In this document: positions 37,187 to 45,715 of the stretch, piece by piece | Position numbering within the stretch: position 1 is the first letter of the stretch | Layout of the letters: each line of letters begins with the position of its first letter | Assembly: GCA_016716385.1 (NCBI GenBank) | Contig: JADJWL010000021.1 | Span: forward strand, 1 to 50,539 | DNA length: 50,539 nucleotides | Origin: Bryobacterales bacterium | GTDB lineage: Bacteria; Acidobacteriota; Terriglobia; Bryobacterales; Bryobacteraceae | Direction: 5' to 3' | Made by a program: the position numbers and the translations under genes | The notes under the pieces: model-generated | The model's database searches: none | Told to the model about the DNA's origin: nothing | What the model saw: only the letters and a program-made list of their open reading frames with translations

Positions 37187-37614
37187 ATGCCTCATACGAT
37201 CCGTCTGCACCGTATCCTGCGGTCTACACCCGAGCGCGTCTATCGGGCATTCCTAGATCCGGACGCGCTGGTCAAGTGGAATCCTCCGAACGGATTCGCA
37301 AGGTGCCCCCTGCGCGCGCCGGGGGGCGCGTCAGGGTGTCGTTCCCACTTCGCCACGGGCCCAGCCACGCGTTCGGCGGCCGTTGTGGGTTGATCCCGAA
37401 CCAGCGGATCCGTTCCACCGAGACGTTCGAGGATCCCAATCTTCCCGGCACCATGCAGTTGACCCTCGATCTGGCCCCGGTCTCGTGCGGGACCGAGTTG
37501 CGGATTGTGCAGGAAGGGATTCCCGATGCGATCCCGGCCGAAGCCTGCTGCCTTGGGTGGCAGGAGTCGCTCGATCTGCTGGCGAAACTGGTGCAGGCGG
37601 AGATTCCAGGATAG
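37187..37614 (+). pseudogene. SRPBCC/AHSA1-type protein, frame-broken
   Basis: N-terminal MPHTIRLHRILRSTPERVYR and LDPDALVKWNPPNGFA, and C-terminal RIRSTETFEDPNLPG, SCGTELRIVQEGIPDAIP and GWQESLDLLAKLVQ, are the AHSA1/activator-of-Hsp90-like (START-fold) pattern. Between them (about 37300-37390) the frame changes and residues are missing relative to the family, where HHMDARVGG would be expected. The region is very G/C-rich with runs of five and six. It could be a pseudogene or sequencing error. Ligand and role are unknown. Confidence 0.7.
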
Positions 37615-37864
37615 GGCGCCGGGAGATCTGGAGTCCGCGCCGGTGGGGGCCTGCCATCAGCGACCGGCCCTCCGCGCGGCCTGGCCCCGGCTCGTTGTCA
37701 CGGCGCGGAACCCAGGCGGCGAGTGGCTGCTACGGCGCCGGCGGGCGGGTAGTGGCAGTCCGTCCTGCGGCGCTCCGTTCCTTTGTTTGACAGGGAACGT
37801 CTCCGGGTGGGCGCGTGGTGCTGCGGCGTGAGCATCTTGCTGGCGGTTTGGAACTGTTCACCCG

Positions 37865-38606
37865 TCAACCGCCCCGTCTGCCAGGAACGGCCGCCGCAGG
37901 GTGCTCGTCCCGCGGACGCACGCGGGGCGGCGGTATCTCTCCGGAACGTCGCGCGATTCGCTCCCAGAAGAAGGCCTTCGGGTCGCCGCGCTCGACTGTC
38001 CCCGCCTCGGATCTTCCACTCGCGGAGCAGACGGAGGACGCAGATGTACCGTTGAAAGCCTTGATTGAAGTCCTTCCCGGTATCCCCGCGAATCACTCTC
38101 CCGGGCGGGATCGGGACCAGCCGCTCTTCCGATTGATCCACCAGTTTCCGGAGCCCATGCGCCGCCCGGCTGTCGTAGATGGCGAGTTCCCGTTGGTCGG
38201 ACAGGGCGAGAATCTTGGACGCACGGCTAATCCCGACGCCGCGCAATTCACACAGCGCCCTGGCTGCCTCAGCCAGCCGCCCGGAGCGCAAATGCTCAAA
38301 GGCAGACCTCGTGGACCGGGCAATGTCGGTCTCGGACAGATTGGAGCTCCGTCCGAAGCCCCACTTCATCACTGCGTCGAAGGTCGTCTTGCGAAGGTAG
38401 GAAAGTTCTTCGAGATCCTGGTGGATCGCATTTTCGAGGTCGTTCCGATTCTTGACGGATGTCTCCCGGTCGATCCCTTGCGGCCACTGGTATCGCGTCC
38501 TCCAATCAAGGAGTATGTTCTTGATCGACTTCCAGTACGAGCGCACGTGGTCCTGCTCCGATGCGCTGAGGACACTTCCGCAGCCATCGTCAATAGTTCT
38601 GCTCAT
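37865..38606 (-). pseudogene. Helix-hairpin-helix (DNA glycosylase-like) protein, possible frameshift
   Basis: Starts MSRTIDDGCGSVLSASEQDH, with its ATG overlapping the stop of the VIT/vWA gene (ATGA). LRGVGISRASKILALSDQRE followed by IYDSRAAHGLRKL is a helix-hairpin-helix with the following helix, as in OGG/HhH-GPD-like DNA glycosylases; YICVLRLLREWKIRGG follows. Near 37999-38002 a run of four C (G on the coding strand) appears to hold one base too many. Removing one base lets the frame continue as GDPKAFFWERIARRSGEIPP and stop at 37865. As written, the frame runs to 37698 through low-complexity sequence. Glycosylase activity is a guess from the fold. Confidence 0.6.
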
Positions 38607-40867
38607 TCCCAGGGCCTCCCCAGTTGCTTCCAGCGGGTCCCTGGATCGCAGGCCAGCGACAGCCACGGACCGTCCGGAGCGTGGCCCGTTTCGGCGGCGT
38701 CCAGCGCGGTGGCGATGAGACGCGCGTCGGTCTCCGGCGCTGTGCTCAAGGGCTTCAGGAATTCGACGAGCCGGGCGAGGTGGCGACGGAACGCGCCGCT
38801 GCGGAGCGTGTGGCCGCCCGCCACGAACGCAAGGACCGCCGCGACCGTTCGTGCGGCTCGGGCTTCGGGACTGTCCCCCGGCATGCCGCCGTCGGGTTCC
38901 AGCATGGATGCGAGGTCGATCAAGTCCGCGCAGCAGGCCGCCGATTCGGTGGCGGGAGGCTGCGCGTCGAACCTGGCGAGCGCAACCGCGGCCGCGTCCC
39001 GCCCGCGAGTCTTCCCGAGCGCGAGTTCAGGGTCCACGCTGAAAAGGCTCCCGCTAACGAGGAAGGCTTCCATCGAGATCTCAGTATCCTGCGGGACTCC
39101 GACCGGCACCACGCGGGTCTCCGGAAGTTCGCCGGACCGGTCTCCCTCCCGTTTGACCACCGCGACCAGCGACATTTCGCGGCTGGCCAGCCCGTACGTG
39201 CGGCTCAACTGCAGCAGCCGCGCGGCCACGCGCTTCTGCTGCCGTTTCTCCAACGGCGACGGCGCGTCCGCGTTTGCGTGACGGCTCTCCCAATCGGTGA
39301 TGAGGCGCGATCCGCGCAGCAGGCGGACGGTCTCGCCGGTCTCCGGCGCGCCCGACGGCACCGTCAGGCTCATGCTTCCGCCGTCCCACGCGAGATCGAT
39401 GTGTCCGGCCGAGTCTGCCTCCAGTTCACCGAACAGGAGCACCGGCGTGCCCGCGAAGACGACAGGCGGCGGCGCCGGTTCAACGTGAGCGGCCCGCAAC
39501 CCGGATGCGAGCGGACGGCCGAGCGCGGCGAACAGGTCAATCGCCGCCAGGTCCACGCGCTCTCGAGGGGTGACGAACCGGCTGACGCCTCCGGTCTCGC
39601 GGGCCAGCAGAGACAGGAAGCGATCCTGGCTCGCGCTGCCGACGCCGAGGCACGACAAGCGGGCCCCGACCGAGCGCGCCTCGGCGAGGATCGTTTCCGT
39701 CCCGAACACCTGGCCGTCCGTGATGAGGAAGATGTCGCCGGCGCCGAGCGCCCGCGCCGCCTGCTCCACCGCGGAGGCCAGTTCGGTCCCGCCGCGCGCA
39801 CCGATCCCCTGCAGAAACGCGCGGGCCGCCTCGCGATGCTCACGGGTCGCCGGCACCGGCTGCGCGTGCGCGGTCTCCACGCGATCGTCGAAGGCCACCA
39901 GAAGGAACTCATCCTGCTCCGACAAGGCAGCCAGACAGGCTTCGACGGCTTTACGCGCCTGGGCGATCGGTTCGCCGCTCATCGAGCCGGACCGGTCGAG
40001 CAGGATCGCGACCCGGCGCGCCTGTTCCGTCCGGCTGCCGAACCGCGAGGACGGCACGACGATCGCGAACGCGCACTTTCCATCGCCGGACGGTCCGCTC
40101 AGCACCTGGGGCGTGTCTTCACTGAACCGGACGTCGAGCACGAAGTCGCGATCCGGAACGTCCTTCTCGGGCGCGAGCATGACGCGCGTCAGTCCGGCTG
40201 GACCCGGCGCGACCCGGATCGCGTGTGAGGGCGAACCGATCTCGCCCAGCGCCGCTCCGTGCCGCACCGACAGCGCGAAGCCCACCTGGTGCAGCGACGA
40301 GGCGTCTTCGAGGAACGGCGGCAGGATGAGATCGCCGAACCCGGCGGGCAATTCCAACTCCACGCCGCCGCCGGCCGTGACCGCACGCATCTGCGAGTGG
40401 TACGAGGGAGCCAGGGTGAAGGGAAAGCGGAACCGGAATCCGTCATCGCGCAGTTCGACGCCCGCCAGCAGTTCGACGTGGACTGTCACCATTTCCCGAG
40501 GCCGGATATTGCCGACGGTGAGGTTGACGAGGCCGTCGCCGTACTGGCGGGCCAGGGCCGAGAGCGAGCCCTGCTCAATCGCCAGTTCGTAGGCCTTCAC
40601 GGCCTCTGCGGTCTCGATTAAGTCGGAGTGGGTCTCACACGAGCCGGCGACGATGCGAAACCGGCGCAGGGCGGCGTCCCGAGGGAGGGGGAACGGGTAG
40701 ATGACTTCGAGGGGATGGTCTTCATCGGACTGGAACACGTGCTCCACCGTGAGGCGCGCGCCGGCGGGCAGCACCTCGCCGGTGAGCCAGAGCCGCTGCA
40801 TGGCGAGGCGGATGGGAAGTCCCGTGGGCGCCGCGACGGGCGCGAACATCGAAGCTGCACTGGTCAA
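38603..40867 (-). CDS. VIT-domain and von Willebrand A-domain protein
   Basis: 754 residues. The N-terminal VIT (vault/inter-alpha-trypsin) domain includes RLTVEHVFQSDEDHPLEVIY, and SALARQYGDGLVNLTVGNI. The vWA domain (about 275-440) has a complete MIDAS start, LLDRSGSMSG, and ITDGQVFGTE. The C-terminal part is helical and uncharacterised (LLQLSRTYGLASREMSLVAV). Such proteins bind partners through a metal-dependent face. A TTG at 40867 overlaps the MerR stop (TTGA) and has AAGGAA eight bases upstream, so I prefer it to ATG 40849. No signal peptide is seen, so it is probably cytoplasmic. Coupled overlaps with both neighbours imply one operon. Confidence 0.85.
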   Translation of the reverse strand: MTSAASMFAPVAAPTGLPIRLAMQRLWLTGEVLPAGARLTVEHVFQSDEDHPLEVIYPFPLPRDAALRRFRIVAGSCETHSDLIETAEAVKAYELAIEQGSLSALARQYGDGLVNLTVGNIRPREMVTVHVELLAGVELRDDGFRFRFPFTLAPSYHSQMRAVTAGGGVELELPAGFGDLILPPFLEDASSLHQVGFALSVRHGAALGEIGSPSHAIRVAPGPAGLTRVMLAPEKDVPDRDFVLDVRFSEDTPQVLSGPSGDGKCAFAIVVPSSRFGSRTEQARRVAILLDRSGSMSGEPIAQARKAVEACLAALSEQDEFLLVAFDDRVETAHAQPVPATREHREAARAFLQGIGARGGTELASAVEQAARALGAGDIFLITDGQVFGTETILAEARSVGARLSCLGVGSASQDRFLSLLARETGGVSRFVTPRERVDLAAIDLFAALGRPLASGLRAAHVEPAPPPVVFAGTPVLLFGELEADSAGHIDLAWDGGSMSLTVPSGAPETGETVRLLRGSRLITDWESRHANADAPSPLEKRQQKRVAARLLQLSRTYGLASREMSLVAVVKREGDRSGELPETRVVPVGVPQDTEISMEAFLVSGSLFSVDPELALGKTRGRDAAAVALARFDAQPPATESAACCADLIDLASMLEPDGGMPGDSPEARAARTVAAVLAFVAGGHTLRSGAFRRHLARLVEFLKPLSTAPETDARLIATALDAAETGHAPDGPWLSLACDPGTRWKQLGRPWE

Positions 40868-41253
40868 GGGTCTTGTTCCTTTCCTGGTTCGTCGTTCGCC
40901 TGTGCCAACTGGCGCGCGAGTTGATCGATCCACTTGCGGATCTGTCTGGTTCTCCAAGGGGCCGCGCCGGCCCTCACCCACACGACGACGTCATCGGCCA
41001 CCGCGTGCTGCCACCAGGCGGTGGGCTCCGGCACGACCTCGGGGGACTGCCCGCCGCCGATGGCGCCGATTTCCGCGAGGGTGCGTCCCTGGGACTGGAG
41101 TTCTTTGATCCACTCCAGGCGGGCGAGGTGCGCGGCGGTATACACGGCGCCGCGTCCGCTCTTGGCCGGTCCGGCGACGAGGCCGCGCGCGATGTAGAAG
41201 CGCACGGTGCGCGCCGGGAGTCCGGCTGCGGCGGCGAGCTCGCCTAACGACAT
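40864..41253 (-). CDS. MerR-family transcriptional regulator
   Basis: About 129 residues. A MerR helix-turn-helix starts at the N-terminus (SLGELAAAAGLPARTVRFYI, ARGLVAGP) with RGAVYTAAHLARLEWIKEL. A helical part and a tail without metal-binding Cys follow. It likely regulates its own operon with the VIT/vWA gene. The upstream -10 ends at 41274, which places the transcript start near 41267. GTG 41268 would then be leaderless, and ATG 41253 is the better start. The stop overlaps the next start. Confidence 0.85.
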   Translation of the reverse strand: MSLGELAAAAGLPARTVRFYIARGLVAGPAKSGRGAVYTAAHLARLEWIKELQSQGRTLAEIGAIGGGQSPEVVPEPTAWWQHAVADDVVVWVRAGAAPWRTRQIRKWIDQLARQLAQANDEPGKEQDP

Positions 41254-41273
41254 GTGCTCGTTCACCACCAGTG

Positions 41274-41302
41274 AGTTTATGGTGTTTTCAAGACACTGTC
41301 AA
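41274..41302 (-). promoter_or_regulatory. Promoter with palindromic spacer for the MerR operon
   Basis: On the minus strand: TTGACA (41302-41297), 17 bases, TAAACT (41279-41274). The spacer contains GTGT-CTTGAAA-ACAC, an inverted repeat placed as MerR operators are. Classical metal-type MerR promoters have 19-20 base spacers; 17 suggests simple repression or a different mode. Confidence 0.7.
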
Positions 41303-42067
41303 GTACTGTTCTCTTCTTTGCGCGGCTGGAGTGGGCTGCAACTGGACTGCGAAGAGGACCGCACCACCCAACCCGGAAGGCTCAGAGCCGGCGATCCGGT
41401 TGCCTGGCGCCGGTTGCGCCGGATCTCCAGGAACGCTTTCAGCCGTGGCGTGAGGCGGCGGACGTTGAGGCAGCGGGTGCAGGCCGCGGGGCGGGGGCTG
41501 GGTGCTTCGGAAATTGGGTTCGTTTTTGCAATTTCGGAAGCGGGCGCGGGCTCTTCCCTGCCCGGCGGCTCGGGCTCGACGTGCGAAATGGGTTCGATTT
41601 CGCGATTTTGTTGCGGCGGCATCTCGCGGCGCAGCATGCGGAGGAACGGGCGATCTGGCGCTCGACGATGGCGGCGTGCTTCTGGAGACGCTCCAGGATC
41701 CGGCTGCCGGAGGCGTCGGCGACCCAGGTTTCGGCCAGAACGCGGCTGGCGATCTCGTCGTGCTCGGCGGGGTCGTCGGGGAGAGGCTGATTGCCCCAGA
41801 TTTTCTGCCAGGCCTCGTCGATCTGTGACTGGGCGATGGCGCATTCCATGCGGGCGATGCGCTGGGAGAGCCACGGCTGCTGAACAAGCCGTCGAGGAGG
41901 GCCTGGAATTCGGCGGGGTCCTCGACTCCGGTGAGAACGAGGTGCCGGGAGAACAGTCCGGTGACGGCGGCATTGCACGACGACGCGGCCTTGCCTTCGG
42001 GGGTACACGGACCCGTGGAATGCTGAGCATTGCGACGGTTGGCGGCGATTTGTTTTTCGGTTGCCAT
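41299..42067 (-). pseudogene. MATEKQIAANRRNAQ-family protein, copy 1 (frame-broken)
   Basis: The start MATEKQIAANRRNAQHSTGP and EGKAASSCNAAVTGLFSRHL belong to an uncharacterised family abundant in Acidobacteriota and often found near mobile or repeated DNA. At least two frame changes follow: SQRIARMECAIAQSQIDEAW and ERLQKHAAIVERQIARS in a second frame, and REMPPQQNREIEPISHVEP in a third. Relative to copy 2 about 60 bases are missing after FQALLDGL. The product as written is not functional. No known function. Confidence 0.7.
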
Positions 42068-42335
42068 TGGGGGAATCCTTCAGTTGCGGGATGGCATTGG
42101 GGTGCAAGTGGACGCGAGCGGCGCCCGGCAATGCACTCGCGTGGCCGGTATCCTTAGTTTCCCCTGGCTCCTTTCATAATCCAAACAATATCACGACATA
42201 CTCAGAAATACAAGACAATTTACTGCCCAGGAAATACGTGTTCATTCCGGAAACACGGCAACCGCATCCGCCCGCTGGCGCGGGGCGGCTATCGCAGTCG
42301 TTGATTATACGCAGATCAATTGGTTCGGGCCGATA
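41470..42335 (-). repeat. ~0.9-kb direct repeat, copy 1
   Basis: Matches 44812-45715 in the same orientation, from GCGGGTGCAGGCCGCGGGGC to GCAGATCAATTGGTTCG. It holds the 3' half to start of the MATEKQ-family gene and about 270 bases of its upstream region. That upstream part is conserved too, including an AT-rich stretch (ATAATCCAAACAATATCACG) that looks like its promoter. Substitutions and short indels separate the copies. Confidence 0.85.
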
Positions 42336-42628
42336 AGCCGATCAGGCGGGCCGCTCTGGTTCAGAATTCGACCGGACCGCGGCGAACGCTGGTGCCGCTC
42401 CGTGTGAAGGAGTGCCAGCCGGATGGTTTGCTCGCGACAGTGGTCTCCGAGAATCCTGTTGGTCTTTACGAAGAGGAAGCGTGCGCCGGTTTCACCTGCC
42501 TGCAAATGACGCACTCCATAATCATCTCCTGGTGCGGAAGTCGGGTTGCAAGACATAGCCCAGACAACATCGACACGAACCGGGACAAGGGTTCGTGCTC
42601 TCCGCTCATCCGGCGCTAGAATGGTCCT
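42336..42628. other. Intergenic stretch before hicB, no gene seen
   Basis: About 290 bases without a supported gene. The end, GCTAGAATGGTCCT, has a TAGAAT (42617-42622) about ten bases before the hicB ATG. If that is the -10, the hicB mRNA would be nearly leaderless. No -35 is evident. Confidence 0.4.
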
Positions 42629-42820
42629 ATGGTGACCGCCCGTTACGTCCATTGGCAGGACGGTGAGATGTGGCTCGGTTACTTCGAGGAGTTTCCGGAC
42701 TACCTTACCCAGGGTGAATCCCTTGCCGAACTGGAAGAGAACCTGCGTGATCTTTACCGCGACCTCACCAGCGGCGAGATCCCGGGTATCCGGCGGGTGG
42801 CAGAGTTGTCCGTCGGATGA
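42629..42820 (+). CDS. hicB: HicB-family antitoxin
   Basis: 63 residues: MVTARYVHWQDGEMWLGYFE and PDYLTQGESLAELEENLRDL, the HicB RNase-H-like antitoxin fold with its usual surface-exposed FPDYxTQGxSLAEA-type motif. It appears complete for the short form without a DNA-binding extension. It normally neutralises HicA, encoded next door. Here the order is hicB then hicA with an ATGA overlap. Since the hicA gene is internally deleted, the antitoxin may now be an orphan that could guard against related HicA toxins. Confidence 0.85.
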   Translation: MVTARYVHWQDGEMWLGYFEEFPDYLTQGESLAELEENLRDLYRDLTSGEIPGIRRVAELSVG

Positions 42821-42933
42821 AACGGATCGACCTCATCCGCAAGAAGAAGCCGGATGCGTCCCAGCCGGTGCCACGGCACCGTGAGATCAAGGAGTTCCTG
42901 GCCGCCCACATACTGAGGAAGCTCAGAAGCTAA
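42817..42933 (+). pseudogene. hicA: HicA toxin remnant with internal deletion
   Basis: 38 residues: the family start MKRIDLIR is joined after KKKPDAS to the family end QPVPRHREIKEFLAAHILRK. Normal HicA proteins are about 57-80 residues. The missing middle (roughly 18 residues, in frame) is the part that carries the conserved Gly-x-His-x-x-(Tyr/Trp) segment with the catalytic His. The product would lack ribonuclease activity but keep the ends of the fold. The start overlaps hicB by four bases. The 3' end overlaps the convergent peroxidase fragment by about 11 bases. Confidence 0.75.
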
Positions 42934-43400
42934 CCGTACCACTCAGAGACTGTAAGAACGCTTCCAGCGCCCTTTTTTCTGCATCAGTCAGCCGCAGCGG
43001 GCGGATCTCGCGATCGAGGTTGGGGTTGGGTCTGCCGCCGCCGTCGTAGAAGCCGATGACGTCTTCGAGCGTCGCCAGGCTGCCGTCGTGCATGTAGGGG
43101 GCCGTGCGGGCGACCTCGCGGAGAGTCGGGGTTTTGAAGGCGCCGCGGCCGGTGAGGCGGCTGTCTCTCCAGGCGACGCCGGTGTTGTGCAGACTTTCGT
43201 CCGTGAGGGTTGGCCCGATGTGGCAGGCCGTGCAGTTGCCTTTGCCTCGAAACACCTGAAGGCGGTCAGCGCGTCGCGGCTGCCGTTCACGTAACGGTCG
43301 AATGGGGAGGCACCCGAGAGGATGCCAGGCGTTGGCGCGGTGAGCAGTTTCTTCAGGGCCGGGCGTCCCAGAACCGGCTGCAGCCGCGGTTGGCATTACG
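42923..43400 (-). pseudogene. Cytochrome c peroxidase/MauG-type fragment
   Basis: C-terminal haem domain of a dihaem peroxidase: GNCTACHIGPTLTDESLHNT has the CxxCH haem site, and KTPTLREVARTAPYMHDGSL with the distal Met carries on to FLQSLSGTVSF and the stop. Upstream, SPFDRYVNGSRDALTAF and LKKLLTAPTPGILSGASPF are in another frame, so there is a frameshift near 43260. The N-terminal haem domain and the signal peptide are absent. It is a relic. Confidence 0.75.
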
Positions 43401-43837
43401 GGGTGCGGGGACCGGTGGAACGCTTCCGCGTTGCGGCGCGGGGCCGGAGTCTCTTCCCTCAGAGCCCGAGGGTGGGGGCGCTGCAATGCCGTTCAAAGGA
43501 GAATTGTGGACGCTGTGACCCGCCTCCGGGGCAGCCGCACGCCGGCATGCTCTCTCCCCGCCGCGGGGGCCGGACGACCCAAACGGAGGACCGCCTCCGG
43601 GGCAGCAATTCGCTCTTGGCCAAGATCCCTGAAAGTGCACACTGAGACATTCTTGAGGTTCGGTGCGAGCCTGTCGGAATGGATCCTTTATTTACCGCGT
43701 CGGTTTCTCGCAGGCCACCATCACCGATTCCCGGCTTCCGCCGCTATGCATCAAGCTGTGCGAATCTTGAATGTGGAGCCGCCATCGCCACGGCTGCGCC
43801 ATCTGAATCGACCCGCGAGAGGAGGGAGGCGAACGCT
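43401..43837. other. Intergenic stretch, no gene seen
   Basis: No supported coding sequence. A 16-base direct repeat, CCGCCTCCGGGGCAGC, occurs at 43520-43535 and 43591-43606. The end carries a strong ribosome site (GAGGAGGGAGG) for the next gene. Confidence 0.4.
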
Positions 43838-44173
43838 GTGACGCGTGACATCCTGTTGGATCGCGATCCCCTGCTGACTGAGATCGTGGATCGCCTGGCG
43901 CAAGTGCTCCAGCCCGCCCGGATCTACCTCTTCGGATCGAGGGCGAGAGGAGAAGCGGGACCCGATAGCGATTACGACATTCTTGTCCTGGTGGATCATC
44001 CGGCCGAGCCACGGTACCGCCTTTCCCAAAGAGGGTTTCGGGCCTTGCGCGGAGTGCCGGCCGCGGTGGATGTTGTGGTCTGGGACCTTGCTACCTTCGA
44101 CGCACGCCAGCATCTTCCGGCCTCGTTTCCCGCTACGGTGGCGCGAGAGGGGAGGCTGCTCCATGCCGCCTGA
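43838..44173 (+). CDS. mntA: MNT-domain nucleotidyltransferase antitoxin, MntA-like
   Basis: 111 residues. The minimal nucleotidyltransferase motif is YLFGSRARGEAGPDSDYDIL (GSx10-DxD) with a third acidic residue in AAVDVVVWD. MntA proteins AMPylate or polyadenylate the HEPN toxin HepT, encoded next, and so silence it. GTG 43838 has AGGAGG upstream; longer readings have no ribosome site. The stop lies 11 bases inside the hepT reading frame. The pair lies between two direct ~0.9-kb repeats. Confidence 0.85.
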   Translation: MTRDILLDRDPLLTEIVDRLAQVLQPARIYLFGSRARGEAGPDSDYDILVLVDHPAEPRYRLSQRGFRALRGVPAAVDVVVWDLATFDARQHLPASFPATVAREGRLLHAA

Positions 44174-44582
44174 TCCCGAAAAGGTGATCGAGTGCCGCGG
44201 TTGGTTGGACCGCGCGTGGGCCGATATCGACTCAGCCGTTATCCTCCTCGGCGCCAGCCGTCCCCGGCCGGACTCGGCTCTCTTCCATTGCCAGCAGGCG
44301 GTGGAGAAGTCCTGGAAGGCGCTCCTGTTCTGGCACGACACGCCCTTTCGCAAGACCCACAACTTGAGAGAACTCGGTGAGGCGTGTGCCGGCATTGCCG
44401 GATCCTTGATGGACCTGGCGCAGAAGGCGGAAGATCTCACGCAGTTCGCGTGGGTTTTCCGCTATCCAGGTGAGCCGGAAGTCCCGACGCTGCACGAGGC
44501 GCGCGACGCGTTGTCGGTGGCCCGTGAGGTTTATGAAGCAGTCCTGGCGCAGCTTCCAGACGAGGTCAGGCCAGAGCAATAA
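44163..44582 (+). CDS. hepT: HEPN-domain protein, HepT-like toxin
   Basis: 139 residues. ALFHCQQAVEKSWKALLFWH is the classical HEPN helix, followed by RKTHNLRELGEA carrying the R-x-x-H of the ribonuclease/AMPylation site, though one or two residues shorter than the usual R-x4-6-H. The gene overlaps the MNT gene by 11 bases. MNT/HEPN pairs form type VII toxin-antitoxin systems. Whether this member is an active RNase is not certain from the motif. Confidence 0.82.
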   Translation: MPPDPEKVIECRGWLDRAWADIDSAVILLGASRPRPDSALFHCQQAVEKSWKALLFWHDTPFRKTHNLRELGEACAGIAGSLMDLAQKAEDLTQFAWVFRYPGEPEVPTLHEARDALSVAREVYEAVLAQLPDEVRPEQ

Positions 44583-44731
44583 GGAGAAAGCGTCGGCGCA
44601 GCTCGCCCGCCGCGCCCTGTGCGCGTTGCCGGCACGGACGGGGCCCCGGCGGCGGTGCCGTCCAGGAGCGGCCTGGCGCACGGGCCGGGGCGTGCGACGA
44701 CTGGGATGCCGAGGGCTTCCGCCGCTGTGCA

Positions 44732-45454
44732 TCACGCGGCCCGGCGCACGTTGCGCCGGATCTCGCGGATGGTTTTGAGCCGTGGAACGAGCCGCGCGGC
44801 GCGGCGGAAGCGGGTGCAGGCCGCGGGGCGGGGGCTGGGTGCTTCGGAAATTGGGTTCGTTTTTGCAATTTCGGAAGCGGGCGCGGGCTCTTCCCTGCCC
44901 GGCGGCTCGGGTTCGGCGGACGAAATGGGTTCGATTTCGCGATTTTGTTGCGGCGGCATCTCGCGGCGCAGCATGCGGAGGGAGCGGGCGATCTGGCGCT
45001 CGACGATGGCGGCGTGCTTCTGGAGACGCTCCAAGATCCGGGTGCCGGAGGCGTCGGCGACCCAGGTTTCGGCCAGGACACGGCCGGCGATCTCGTCCGC
45101 TCGGCGGGGTCGTCGGGGAGGGGTTGATTGCCCCAGAATTTTTGCCAGGCCTCGTCGATTTGCGATTGGGCGATGGCGCACTCCATGCGCGCGATGCGCT
45201 GGGACAGCCACAACTGGCGGGCATAGCGGGTGACGAGGATCTGCTGGTGAGCGGATTGCGGCTGGAAATCCTCGAGCAGGCCATCGAGGGCCTGGAATTC
45301 GGCGGGGTCTTCGACGCCGGTGAGGACGAGGTGCCGGGAAAACAGTCTGGTGACGGCGGCATTGCACGACGACGCGGCCTTGCCTTCGGGGTGCGGGGAC
45401 CGTGGAATGCTGAGCATTACGACGATTGGCGGCGATTTGTTTTTCGGTTGCCAT
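44732..45454 (-). pseudogene. MATEKQIAANRRNAQ-family protein, copy 2 (frame-broken)
   Basis: More complete than copy 1: after MATEKQIAANRRNAQHST the frame changes, then EGKAASSCNAAVTRLFSRHL, LLEDFQPQSAHQQILVTRYA, SQRIARMECAIAQSQIDEAW. A second change near 45100 leads to RVLAETWVADASGTRILERL, ERQIARSLRMLRREMPPQQN and the end IREIRRNVRRAA. Repairing two indels would give a protein of about 240 residues. No function is known. The copies share a frame-breaking tendency at the same G-rich spot near the TPEGK motif. Confidence 0.7.
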
Positions 45455-45715
45455 TGGGGGAATCCTTCAGCTGCGGGATGGCATTGGGGTGCAAGTGGAC
45501 GGGTGCGGCGCCCGGCGATGCGCTCGCGTGGCCAGCATCCGTAGCTTCCCCTGGATCCCTTTCATAATCCCAACAATATCATGACATACTCAGAAATACA
45601 AAACAATTTCGAGTCCCGGAAATACCGGTGAGTTCCGGAAACACGGCAACCGCATCCGCCCGCTGGCGCGGGGCGGCTATCGCAGTCGTTGATTTTCCGC
45701 AGATCAGTTGGTTCG
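44812..45715 (-). repeat. ~0.9-kb direct repeat, copy 2
   Basis: Second copy of the repeat at 41470-42335, same orientation, ending GCAGATCAGTTGGTTCG. It includes about 60 bases, near 45210-45280, missing from copy 1. The two copies enclose hicBA, the peroxidase relic and mntA/hepT. Confidence 0.85.

Noticed and set aside
38624..40228. 534-residue plus-strand frame opposite the VIT/vWA gene
   Set aside because: Shadow of the minus-strand gene, which shows a complete MIDAS motif and coupled neighbours.
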